Part shown: piece by piece, positions 1-5,474 of the stretch
Position numbering within the stretch: the first letter of the stretch is position 1
Layout of the letters: the number at the start of each line of letters is the position of its first letter
NCBI GenBank assembly: GCA_947651335.1
Contig: CANSYV010000122.1
Location: 1-5,474 of the forward strand
Origin: an uncultured Lachnospiraceae bacterium
Lineage (GTDB): Bacteria > Bacillota > Clostridia > Lachnospirales > Lachnospiraceae
Length of the DNA stretch: 5,474 nucleotides
Reading direction: 5' to 3'
Program-made: the position numbers and the translations under genes
The notes under the pieces: generated by a model
The model's database searches: none
What the model saw: the letters and a program-made list of their open reading frames with translations, nothing else
What the model was told of the DNA's origin: nothing

Positions 1-295
1 CTCAGGAGGAAATCAGCAGAAAGTGCTGTTCGGAAAATGGCTGGAGAGCAGACCGGATCTTCTGATTCTGGACGAACCCACCAGAGGCATTGATATTAAT
101 GCAAAAGCAGAGATATATGAGATTATGGATAATATTGCGAAGCAGGGGGTTGGTATTATTATGATTTCCTCTGAGCTTCCAGAGCTGATTGGCATGAGTG
201 ACAGAATTTATGTTATGCGGAGAGGTTCTATTTCTCTTGAGATTGATAACAAGGAAGAAATGACGCAGGAGAGGATTCTTGCCAGTACGTTGTGA
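1..295 (+). CDS. Sugar ABC transporter ATP-binding protein (RbsA/MglA type), C-terminal fragment
   Basis: This is the 3' end of a gene cut by the left edge; the first full codon is at base 2 and TGA is at 293-295, leaving 97 residues of a protein that is usually about 500 long. The fragment opens inside the ABC signature (SGGNQQKV) and continues with Walker B LLILDE (Asp codon 71-73, Glu codon 74-76) and the D-loop region PTRGID. It then shows ISSELPE where a canonical ATPase carries the H-loop histidine. Signature SGGNQQK, DEPTRGID and the ISSELPE replacement are together typical of the second, degenerate nucleotide-binding domain of CUT2 sugar importers (ribose, galactose, xylose, inositol). 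The protein would sit on the cytoplasmic face of the membrane and power uptake. No permease gene follows; the next gene is a dehydrogenase whose start lies within or just after this stop, so the two are probably co-transcribed. The substrate is not readable from this fragment. Confidence 0.95.
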   Translation, partial: SGGNQQKVLFGKWLESRPDLLILDEPTRGIDINAKAEIYEIMDNIAKQGVGIIMISSELPELIGMSDRIYVMRRGSISLEIDNKEEMTQERILASTL

Positions 296-306
296 TGGTT
301 GAAGAT

Positions 307-313
307 AAGGAGG
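307..313 (+). promoter_or_regulatory. Ribosome binding site deciding the start of the inositol dehydrogenase-like gene
   Basis: AAGGAGG, a near-perfect Shine-Dalgarno sequence, lies 11 bases before GTG at 325. The upstream alternatives GTG 292 and ATG 295 overlap the end of the transporter gene. They have only a purine run around 267-274, too far away to serve them. The site therefore favours the GTG at 325. Confidence 0.7.
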
Positions 314-324
314 AAAGTGAGAAA

Positions 325-1338
325 GTGATCAAAGTAGGATTGATTGGGGCAGGCGGGATTGGCCGCATGCATACGGATATTATTATGGGGCAGATCCCGG
401 GAGCGGAGGTTACAGCTGTCAATGATATCAGCAGGGAGAACATGAAAAAGGTTACGGACAGGTATCCGTCAGTAAAAGTTTTTGACGATCCCCATGAACT
501 GATTCAGTCTCCTGCTGTAGATGCAGTGATTGTGACAACCTGGGACAGGACACATGAGGAGTTTGTTGTGTCTGCTGTTAAGGCAGGAAAGTATGTTTTT
601 TGTGAGAAACCTCTCGCTGATACTGCGAAAGCATGTGTGTGTATGATGGATGAGGAGATGGCAGCGGGAAAGAAGTATCTGACAGTAGGCTTTATGCGCC
701 GTTATGACAGAGGGTATGTTCAGGTAAAGGAAGCCATTGACAGCGGCTGTATCGGTGCTGTGCTTCTTTTGCATGAACAGCATAGAAATGCCCATCCCAC
801 AGGGGAGAAGCACACAACGGATATGTCGGCAAACGGAGCCCTGGTACATGAGTTTGATATTACCAGATGGCTGACAGGGGATGAGTATGATACGGCACAG
901 CTGATCTGTCCTAAAAGCACCAGCAATGCAGACCCGGATCTGATTGACCCCCAGATGGTGATTCTTAGAACGAAGACAGGGATTCATGTGGATCTTGAAA
1001 TTTACATGAACTGTATCTATGGCTATGATATTCACTGTGAAGTAGTAGGAGAAAGAGGGACTGCTTCTCTGCCGGATTTGTCCAATGCAGTCATCCGCGG
1101 GGATGGGGTGCGTAAGTATACGATTGAGCCCGTGTGGATTGACAGATTTGCGGATGCGTATGCTGCCGAGATGCGGGATTGGATTGCCTGTGTGGAGAAT
1201 GACTGTCTGACAGGGCCGGATGCATGGGATGGTTATGCGGCGGCTGCTACAGCGGAAGCGTGCACAAAGTCCCGTCTGGCTGGCGGTGGAATCGTGAAAG
1301 TTGAGATGATTGACAAACCGGAATTTTATAAAGGATGA
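325..1338 (+). CDS. iolG: Inositol 2-dehydrogenase-like Gfo/Idh/MocA oxidoreductase
   Basis: Predicted cytoplasmic NAD(P)-dependent dehydrogenase that oxidises a ring hydroxyl of an inositol or sugar to a ketone. With the GTG start at 325 the protein has 337 residues, the usual family length. The Rossmann motif GAGGIG (residues 8-13) opens the protein; CEKPLA (93-98) holds the cofactor/catalytic Lys95; VGFMRRYD (121-128), HRN (153-155), VHEFD (174-178) with His175, YGYDI, GPDAWDGY and a C-terminal KPEFY follow. These blocks match Bacillus subtilis IolG (myo-inositol/D-chiro-inositol dehydrogenase) along the whole length, as I recall that sequence. A start at 292 would add 11 charged residues before the Rossmann strand and has no good ribosome binding site. 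One oddity: the Asp of the IolG Lys-Asp-His triad is replaced by Gly171 (GGA at 835-837), so the exact reaction or substrate may differ. The stop overlaps possible starts of the next gene, indicating translational coupling. The family is secure; inositol as substrate is an inference. Confidence 0.85.
   Translation: MIKVGLIGAGGIGRMHTDIIMGQIPGAEVTAVNDISRENMKKVTDRYPSVKVFDDPHELIQSPAVDAVIVTTWDRTHEEFVVSAVKAGKYVFCEKPLADTAKACVCMMDEEMAAGKKYLTVGFMRRYDRGYVQVKEAIDSGCIGAVLLLHEQHRNAHPTGEKHTTDMSANGALVHEFDITRWLTGDEYDTAQLICPKSTSNADPDLIDPQMVILRTKTGIHVDLEIYMNCIYGYDIHCEVVGERGTASLPDLSNAVIRGDGVRKYTIEPVWIDRFADAYAAEMRDWIACVENDCLTGPDAWDGYAAAATAEACTKSRLAGGGIVKVEMIDKPEFYKG
1330..1335 (+). promoter_or_regulatory. Ribosome binding site for the TIM-barrel epimerase gene
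   Basis: AAAGGA at the very end of the preceding dehydrogenase gene lies 11 bases before ATG 1347, the same spacing seen at the upstream gene. ATG 1335 and ATG 1338 are in the same frame but lie on top of, or only 2 bases from, this site. ATG 1347 is preferred; an ATGA-overlap start at 1335 cannot be excluded. Confidence 0.5.
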
Positions 1339-1346
1339 TGCACTAT

Positions 1347-2186
1347 ATGAAAGAATACAATCCAAAAAAATACAAGCTGGCAGTACCAGAATGGTGTATG
1401 CCCGGCGATTCCATTTTCGGAATCCGTATGGCTTCTGAGATGGGACTGGACGGGGTGCAGATTGAGGCGGGATGGCCGGAGACGGGTTTTAAGCTCGCGC
1501 ATAAAAGAGTGAGGGACCTGTATGTGGAAACTGCCGGAAATTATAATATGGAACTGATATCCATTGTCATGAACGATCTGAACAATCATGGGCTCAGAAA
1601 TGGACGCGGCACCAAAAACGGCGATATCGCTTATGAGCATCTGGATATCGCCCTCTATGCGGCGGCGGACATGGGGATTGATACATTAATGATTCCACAT
1701 TTTATGGATAATGATATTCATACTGAGCAGGACAGAGAAAATGTGGTTACAGCCCTGCAGTATGCCTGCGACGAGGCGGCAGAGGCAGGGATTACGATTG
1801 CCATGGAGACAGCAGTGGAATCAGATGATTTTATACATCTGGCAGAAGCTGTGGACAGGAAAAATCTGAGTTTATTTTATGATTCGCAGAATTATATGTG
1901 TTTTCGGGGATATAATCCCATGGATCATCTTCCAAAAGTGTATCCGTACATGTGTAATCAGATTCATATAAAAGACGGAATCGGTCCTGCATACAGCAGC
2001 AGATGCCTGGGCGGGGGGGATTCTTATTTTGAGGAGCAGATTGCCTGGCTGAAGGACCATGGATATGAGGGGTGGTTTGTTTTTGAAAATTATTACTCTC
2101 AGCTGCCCCTCCGAAACGAAGCCGCCGATCCAATGGAGCTGCTGCGTAAAGATATCAATAAGCTGAAAGCTGAGCTGCTAAAATAA
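1347..2186 (+). CDS. Sugar phosphate isomerase/epimerase, xylose isomerase-like TIM barrel
   Basis: A cytoplasmic metal-dependent isomerase or epimerase of the AP-endonuclease-2/xylose isomerase-like fold (IolE, IolI, UlaE, tagatose 3-epimerase and YcjR relatives). The 279 residues match the family's length of about 270-300. Barrel strands are visible as KLAVPEW near the N-terminus, GLDGVQIEAG, MELISIVMND, IDTLMIPHF, ITIAMETA, LSLFYDSQN, NQIHIKD and GWFVFEN. The four expected metal ligands are present in order: Glu154 (METAVES), Asp179 (FYDSQN), His207 (QIHIKD) and Glu247 (VFENYY), so the enzyme should be active with a divalent metal. These enzymes abstract a proton next to a carbonyl, so the likely substrate is the keto product of a neighbouring dehydrogenase. 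With an IolG-like gene directly upstream, an inosose isomerase role (as in IolI) is plausible; a 3-keto-glycoside 4-epimerase role (as in YcjR) is the main alternative. The start at 1335 would add four residues. Confidence 0.88.
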   Translation: MKEYNPKKYKLAVPEWCMPGDSIFGIRMASEMGLDGVQIEAGWPETGFKLAHKRVRDLYVETAGNYNMELISIVMNDLNNHGLRNGRGTKNGDIAYEHLDIALYAAADMGIDTLMIPHFMDNDIHTEQDRENVVTALQYACDEAAEAGITIAMETAVESDDFIHLAEAVDRKNLSLFYDSQNYMCFRGYNPMDHLPKVYPYMCNQIHIKDGIGPAYSSRCLGGGDSYFEEQIAWLKDHGYEGWFVFENYYSQLPLRNEAADPMELLRKDINKLKAELLK

Positions 2187-2198
2187 TCAGCCAGCAGT

Positions 2199-2204
2199 GA
2201 GGTG
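2199..2204 (+). promoter_or_regulatory. Ribosome binding site for the zinc-dependent dehydrogenase
   Basis: GAGGTG, matching the core of the Shine-Dalgarno consensus, lies in the 22-base gap after the epimerase stop, with its GAGG ending 6 bases before ATG 2209. GTG 2197 overlaps this site and is therefore unlikely to be used. ATG 2221 is a weaker alternative start. Confidence 0.6.
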
Positions 2205-2208
2205 GAAA

Positions 2209-3237
2209 ATGACCAGACAAATGAAAGCGGCAGTGTTTGCCGGAAATGGAATCGTGAATATAAAAGATGTGCCGGTGCCTCAGATTACAAGACCAGATGA
2301 TGTGCTTATTAAAGTAAATGCCTGCGGTATCTGCGGAAGTGATCTCCATGTACTGAGCGTGCCGCCGGGACAATACGCAGAACCTGGCACCATTCTCGGC
2401 CATGAGTTTACCGGTATTGTGGAAGCGGTGGGACCAGAAGTAACCAGTGTGAAGAAGGGAAACAAAGTAGTTGCCGAGCCCAATGTGCGCTGCGGAATCT
2501 GCCCGGAATGCCGCCGGGGTAATTTTAATCTCTGCCCCAATGCAGTCAATACCGGACAGCACAGAGACGGCGCATTTGCCCAATATTGCCTGATGCCGGA
2601 AAAACAGCTGTATCTTGTTCCCCAGGATATGCCGGATCACCTGGCTGCTCTGGCGGAACCACTGGCCTGCGTGATGAACGGTATGCAGAAAATAAATCCA
2701 CAGCCGTCGGAGAAAGTGATTGTTTTTGGGGCAGGAGCAATTGGACTGTTCTTTGTAAAAGCGCTGAAACGATATGGAGTAAAAGATATTATGGCTGCGG
2801 AAACTGTGGAATCCAGAGCGGCAGATGCCAGAAGAGCTGGTGCAGATACAGCCGTGAATCCAATGACAGATGATATCGCCTCTATTATGGAAGAAAAATG
2901 GGGAAGCCTGGCAGATATTGCAATTGACGCAGTGGGAGCGGGAGTGGTTTTGGAGCAGATGATCAATCTTGTGAACTGTGGTTCGAGAATCCTGGTTTTC
3001 GGCCAGAATATGACACAGAAATCTACCATCCGCCCAGGTGATATTAACAGCAGGGAGCTGACAATTACAGCGGCATTGAGTACAAAAAACAGTTTCCTTC
3101 CTGCCATTGATCTGTTGATGGATTCTTCTCTGAAATTTGAGGAGCTGGTAACTCATACTGTAAAATTGGAAGAACTGGAGAAAGGGATAGCCCTCATGCG
3201 GTCTCAAAAAGCAGTAAAAGTTATGGTGGAACCGTAA
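2209..3237 (+). CDS. Zinc-dependent medium-chain alcohol/polyol dehydrogenase
   Basis: A cytoplasmic NAD(P)-dependent, zinc-requiring dehydrogenase of the sorbitol/L-threonine/butanediol dehydrogenase branch; 342 residues, normal length. Catalytic zinc ligands are visible: Cys42 (CGICGSD), His65-Glu66 (GHEF) and Glu150 (AEPLAC). The structural zinc lobe has all four cysteines: 95, 98, 101 and 109. The cofactor domain has GAGAIG at 174-179, followed by Glu198 at the end of the second strand; an acidic residue there usually favours NAD over NADP. No catalytic or zinc-binding residue appears to be missing. The gene lies 22 bases after the epimerase and 33 bases before the next oxidoreductase, so it is one step of the same pathway. 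It probably oxidises a secondary alcohol of a polyol or sugar, or works in reverse to reduce the epimerised ketone, as YcjQ does in the E. coli glycoside pathway. The specific substrate cannot be read from sequence. Confidence 0.95.
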   Translation: MTRQMKAAVFAGNGIVNIKDVPVPQITRPDDVLIKVNACGICGSDLHVLSVPPGQYAEPGTILGHEFTGIVEAVGPEVTSVKKGNKVVAEPNVRCGICPECRRGNFNLCPNAVNTGQHRDGAFAQYCLMPEKQLYLVPQDMPDHLAALAEPLACVMNGMQKINPQPSEKVIVFGAGAIGLFFVKALKRYGVKDIMAAETVESRAADARRAGADTAVNPMTDDIASIMEEKWGSLADIAIDAVGAGVVLEQMINLVNCGSRILVFGQNMTQKSTIRPGDINSRELTITAALSTKNSFLPAIDLLMDSSLKFEELVTHTVKLEELEKGIALMRSQKAVKVMVEP

Positions 3238-3256
3238 GGAACTGTCACGGAAAATC

Positions 3257-3262
3257 AAGGAG
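3257..3262 (+). promoter_or_regulatory. Ribosome binding site for the 387-residue oxidoreductase
   Basis: AAGGAG lies 8 bases before ATG 3271, ideal spacing. GTG 3262 overlaps the last base of this site and would add only three residues, so 3271 is chosen as the start. Confidence 0.75.
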
Positions 3263-3270
3263 TGCATTTT

Positions 3271-4434
3271 ATGAGAGAAAAGCTTAGAATGGGCATGGTG
3301 GGCGGCGGAAACGGAGGAAACATTGGAAACAGCCACCGCCGTGGAGCCGCAATGGATAATCTGGCGGTACTCACAGCCGGAAGTTTTACCAGAAATCAGC
3401 AGCAGAATAGAAAAGACGGAATTTTCTGGGGTGTGGATGAGGACAGAATTTATTCCAGTTATCAGGAAATGGCAGAAAAGGAGTCCGAAAGAGAAGATGG
3501 TATCGATTTTGTAAGCATTGTGACACCCAATCATACTCATTATGCCATTACAAAATGTTTTCTGGAACATGGGATTCATGTGGTCTGTGAAAAACCAATG
3601 ACCAGGAGTGTGGCGGAAGCAGAAGAGATTGCGGCTTTAGCGGACGAAAAAGATCTGGAAGTCTGCATCCCCTATACATATGCCCATTATCCGGCAATCC
3701 GGGAATGCCGCAGTCTGATTGAAGAGGGCAGGATTGGCAGGATTATTGATGTGGCAGCTGAGTATCCGCAGGACTGGATGATTCTTGGACTGAACAATGA
3801 TGAGGAAGATTTTACAAAATGGATTGGTGAACCGGAATATTCGGGCGTTTCCAATGTGACAGCGGCAATGGGGGTACATCTGTACTATCTCATATGCGCG
3901 GCAACCGGCCTGAAAATCGAGAAAGTGCTTGCGGACTTTGGATATTACCCGGAGGGTGCCAAGCTGGAGACAATATCCCGTATTCTCCTTGGATTTGACA
4001 ATGGAGCACATGGCTTGGCCTGGACCTCCAATGTGGCTGTGGGGCACGACTGCAGCATGTATTTGAAAGTATACGGTGAAAAGGGTTCTATTGAGTGGTC
4101 CCATGAGGATATGACCCATCTGCATGTGTCTATCCTCCATGAGCCGGTGCAGATTTATGCTGTAAACAGAAGTTATATGAGCGATTTCAGCAGACAGGCC
4201 TCCAGACTGCCTGCCGGACATCCGGAAGGGTTCTACGAGGCATATGCCAATTTGTATCATTCATTTTGTGAGAAACTTCTTGACAGGGCAAATGGCTGTC
4301 TGAAAGATGAGAGCTATTATTACTTTCCCCATGTACAAGACGGTTTGAATGGAGTAAAATACGTGCAGGCCTCCGTGAACAGTCATAGAAACGGGAATGT
4401 CTGGGTGAATCTGGATGATGCCGCGGACTTGTAA
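3271..4434 (+). CDS. Gfo/Idh/MocA oxidoreductase, long subfamily, catalytic Asp replaced
   Basis: Predicted NAD(P)-dependent sugar or cyclitol dehydrogenase/reductase, 387 residues, of the long Gfo/Idh/MocA branch. The N-terminal Rossmann loop is GGGNGGNIG (11-19), followed by NSHRRGA. CEKP (106-109) carries the conserved Lys108. The C-terminal alpha/beta domain includes AEYPQDW (163-169), GVH (201-203), GEKGSIEW, RLPAGHPEG (Gly316 in GHPE) and the closing GLNGVKYV...NGNVWVNL typical of the family. At the active-site motif, where the paralogue downstream reads ADIGTH, this protein reads AAMGVH: the Asp is Ala199 (GCA 3865-3867) while His203 is kept. The preceding loop also differs: KWIGEPEYSG here, where the paralogue has VWRMDPARSG. 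It appears to be a tandem duplicate of the next gene (roughly 40-45% identical by eye) that has diverged at the active site. It might use another substrate, run in one direction only, or act as an inactive partner subunit. The family is clear; the activity is uncertain. Confidence 0.9.
   Translation: MREKLRMGMVGGGNGGNIGNSHRRGAAMDNLAVLTAGSFTRNQQQNRKDGIFWGVDEDRIYSSYQEMAEKESEREDGIDFVSIVTPNHTHYAITKCFLEHGIHVVCEKPMTRSVAEAEEIAALADEKDLEVCIPYTYAHYPAIRECRSLIEEGRIGRIIDVAAEYPQDWMILGLNNDEEDFTKWIGEPEYSGVSNVTAAMGVHLYYLICAATGLKIEKVLADFGYYPEGAKLETISRILLGFDNGAHGLAWTSNVAVGHDCSMYLKVYGEKGSIEWSHEDMTHLHVSILHEPVQIYAVNRSYMSDFSRQASRLPAGHPEGFYEAYANLYHSFCEKLLDRANGCLKDESYYYFPHVQDGLNGVKYVQASVNSHRNGNVWVNLDDAADL
3553..3582 (+). 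repeat. 30-base block identical to 4765-4794 in the tandem paralogue
   Basis: The bases coding for KCFLEHGIHV in the 387-residue oxidoreductase are identical, including silent positions, to those at 4765-4794 in the next gene. Flanking regions of the two genes differ at many silent sites. This direct repeat is a by-product of gene duplication or local conversion, not a mobile element. Confidence 0.85.
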
Positions 4435-4469
4435 CTCACGGCAGGTATTAAAATCTGTAGGAAAACAAG

Positions 4470-4475
4470 AAAGGA
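4470..4475 (+). promoter_or_regulatory. Ribosome binding site in the 51-base gap before the last gene
   Basis: AAAGGA lies 10 bases before ATG 4486, within an A-rich stretch. The gap 4435-4485 holds no recognisable hairpin with a T-run and no clear -35/-10 pair, so readthrough from the gene upstream is expected. Confidence 0.6.
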
Positions 4476-4485
4476 AATAAAAAAG

Positions 4486-5474
4486 ATGAGATTAAGATTT
4501 GGTATGATTGGCGGAGGCAACGGTGCATTTATAGGAAATGTACACAGACATGGGGCAGTTATGGATGACCTGGCTGAACTGGTATCCGGATGTTTTTCCA
4601 GAACCATGGAGAAAAACCTGGAGACTGCCCAGAATTGGGGTATTTCAGATTCAGCCCGTGTATACGGGGATTACAGAGAAATGGCAGAAAAAGAGGCTTC
4701 CAGGGATGACGGCATTGACTTTGTCAGCATAACAACACCCAATGATACCCATTATCCAATTGCCAAATGTTTTCTGGAACATGGGATTCATGTGATGTGC
4801 GACAAACCATTAGCGTTGACTGTAAAAGAGGGAGAGGAGCTTTCCGCGTTGACAAAGGAAAAGGGACTGCTGTTCGGTGTGACTTATACTTATACAGGAT
4901 ATGCCATGGTGAAACAGGCGAGAGAGATGATCGATGCCGGTGTGATTGGAAATATTCTTACCATATCCGCAGAGTATCCTCAGGAGTGGCTGCTGGTGCA
5001 GATGGTCAGCGGCAGGTCGGATCAGGCTGTGTGGAGAATGGACCCGGCCAGAAGCGGTCCGTCCGGGTGCTGTGCGGACATCGGAACTCATGTGGAGTGT
5101 CTGATCAAAAAGATGACGGGACTTTCTGTAAAGAAGGTACTTGCAAACTTTGAGAAGCTTCCAAGGGAAAAGGAACTGCCCCTGGAGAACAATGTTCAGA
5201 TTCTCTGCAGATTTGACAACGATATTTCCGGTATGATCTGGACCTCGCAGGTGGCAATTGGACACGAGACTGACCTGTTAATCCGCATCTTTGGGGATAA
5301 AGGAGCCATTGAATGGCAGCACAGGGAACCCAGCATACTGCGTGTGACAAAAATCAATGAGCCGCCGCAGATTTACACCCCTACCCGGGACTATGATACG
5401 GCATCCTGCAGAAGTCTTTCCAGGCTTCCGTCCGGACATCCGGAAGAACTGCAGAGGGTACAGCAGAAACAGGT
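4486..5474 (+). CDS. Gfo/Idh/MocA oxidoreductase, long subfamily, 3' end outside window
   Basis: Open from ATG 4486 to the right edge with no stop: 329 full codons of an expected 380-390. It is a predicted cytoplasmic NAD(P)-dependent sugar/cyclitol oxidoreductase. The Rossmann loop GGGNGAFIGNVHR (9-21) is the characteristic form of this long Gfo/Idh/MocA branch. CDKP (105-108) has Lys107, AEYPQEW (162-168) and VWRMDPARSG (182-191) precede the active-site motif ADIGTH, with Asp198 (GAC 5077-5079) and His202. The Lys-Asp-His triad is therefore complete, unlike in the paralogue just upstream. Later blocks are WTSQVAIGHE, GDKGAIEW and RLPSGHPE. The two paralogues align nearly without gaps and share a 30-base identical block, which supports a local duplication. 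After GHPE the sequence stops resembling the upstream copy; with only about ten codons left, normal divergence cannot be told from a late frameshift. Members of this branch often sit beside TIM-barrel epimerases, as here. Substrate unknown. Confidence 0.92.
   Translation, partial: MRLRFGMIGGGNGAFIGNVHRHGAVMDDLAELVSGCFSRTMEKNLETAQNWGISDSARVYGDYREMAEKEASRDDGIDFVSITTPNDTHYPIAKCFLEHGIHVMCDKPLALTVKEGEELSALTKEKGLLFGVTYTYTGYAMVKQAREMIDAGVIGNILTISAEYPQEWLLVQMVSGRSDQAVWRMDPARSGPSGCCADIGTHVECLIKKMTGLSVKKVLANFEKLPREKELPLENNVQILCRFDNDISGMIWTSQVAIGHETDLLIRIFGDKGAIEWQHREPSILRVTKINEPPQIYTPTRDYDTASCRSLSRLPSGHPEELQRVQQKQ
4765..4794 (+). repeat. Second copy of the 30-base block shared by the tandem paralogues
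   Basis: Identical to 3553-3582 and at the same alignment position, just before the C(E/D)KP motif in the last gene. The copies lie in the same orientation about 1.2 kb apart. Confidence 0.85.

Noticed and set aside
469..1365. 298-codon open frame on the minus strand
   Set aside because: Antisense to the IolG-like gene, with Cys/His/Ile-rich low-quality protein sequence and no domain.
2637..3107. 156-codon open frame on the minus strand with hydrophobic stretches
   Set aside because: Complement of the Rossmann domain of the zinc dehydrogenase; the hydrophobicity comes from the opposite strand's codons.
2155..3579. Long 474-codon open frame on the minus strand
   Set aside because: It lies antisense to the zinc dehydrogenase and its neighbours, whose zinc ligands and cofactor motif are intact. 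The translation is rich in His, Cys, Ser and Phe with no recognisable domain, typical of a shadow frame.
4435..4485. Possible promoter or terminator in the largest intergenic gap
   Set aside because: The gap is A-rich but shows no stem-loop followed by a T-run and no convincing -35/-10 pair; only a ribosome binding site is supported.
4767..5153. 128-codon open frame on the plus strand within the last gene
   Set aside because: Out of frame with the last oxidoreductase, whose CDKP and ADIGTH motifs lie in the frame starting at 4486. The alternative protein is Arg/Cys/Gly-rich without any motif.
3271..5474. The two tandem oxidoreductases as one gene split by a frameshift
   Set aside because: The first has its own complete C-terminus and stop, and the second has its own ribosome binding site, start and full Rossmann motif. 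They are separate paralogues.

Overview
The window is a tightly packed stretch of one operon, all on the + strand and cut at both ends. It has the look of a Firmicutes genome, most likely a gut-type Clostridia/Lachnospiraceae. This is inferred from roughly even GC with A/T-rich gaps, strong AGGAGG-type ribosome binding sites, GTG starts, very short intergenic gaps and the protein families present. No species can be named from the sequence alone.

Layout: (1) the last 97 codons of the ATPase of a sugar ABC transporter (RbsA/MglA type, CUT2 class), ending at 295; (2) an inositol 2-dehydrogenase-like Gfo/Idh/MocA oxidoreductase, best started at GTG 325, ending at 1338; (3) a TIM-barrel sugar isomerase/epimerase, 1347-2186; (4) a zinc-dependent medium-chain (sorbitol/threonine dehydrogenase-type) dehydrogenase, 2209-3237; (5) a 387-residue Gfo/Idh/MocA oxidoreductase, 3271-4434; (6) a tandem paralogue of gene 5, from 4486 and running off the right edge. 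The largest gap between genes is about 51 bases. No tRNA, rRNA, mobile element, CRISPR array, promoter or convincing terminator is visible.

Taken together the genes look like an import-and-rearrange module for a cyclic polyol or sugar. A CUT2 transporter brings the substrate in, NAD(P)-dependent dehydrogenases oxidise a secondary alcohol to a ketone, the TIM-barrel enzyme moves the ketone or inverts a neighbouring carbon, and a second dehydrogenase reduces the product. The close resemblance of gene 2 to IolG favours inositol stereoisomers or related cyclitols. The set (Gfo + TIM-barrel epimerase + zinc dehydrogenase) also matches the logic of the E. coli YcjS/YcjR/YcjQ 3-keto-glycoside pathway, so a glycoside substrate is an open alternative.

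The most notable sequence-level observation concerns the Lys-Asp-His catalytic triad known for inositol dehydrogenase. Two of the three Gfo/Idh/MocA proteins lack the Asp (Gly in gene 2, Ala in gene 5), while gene 6 keeps all three residues. This suggests the three paralogues do not simply repeat one reaction.
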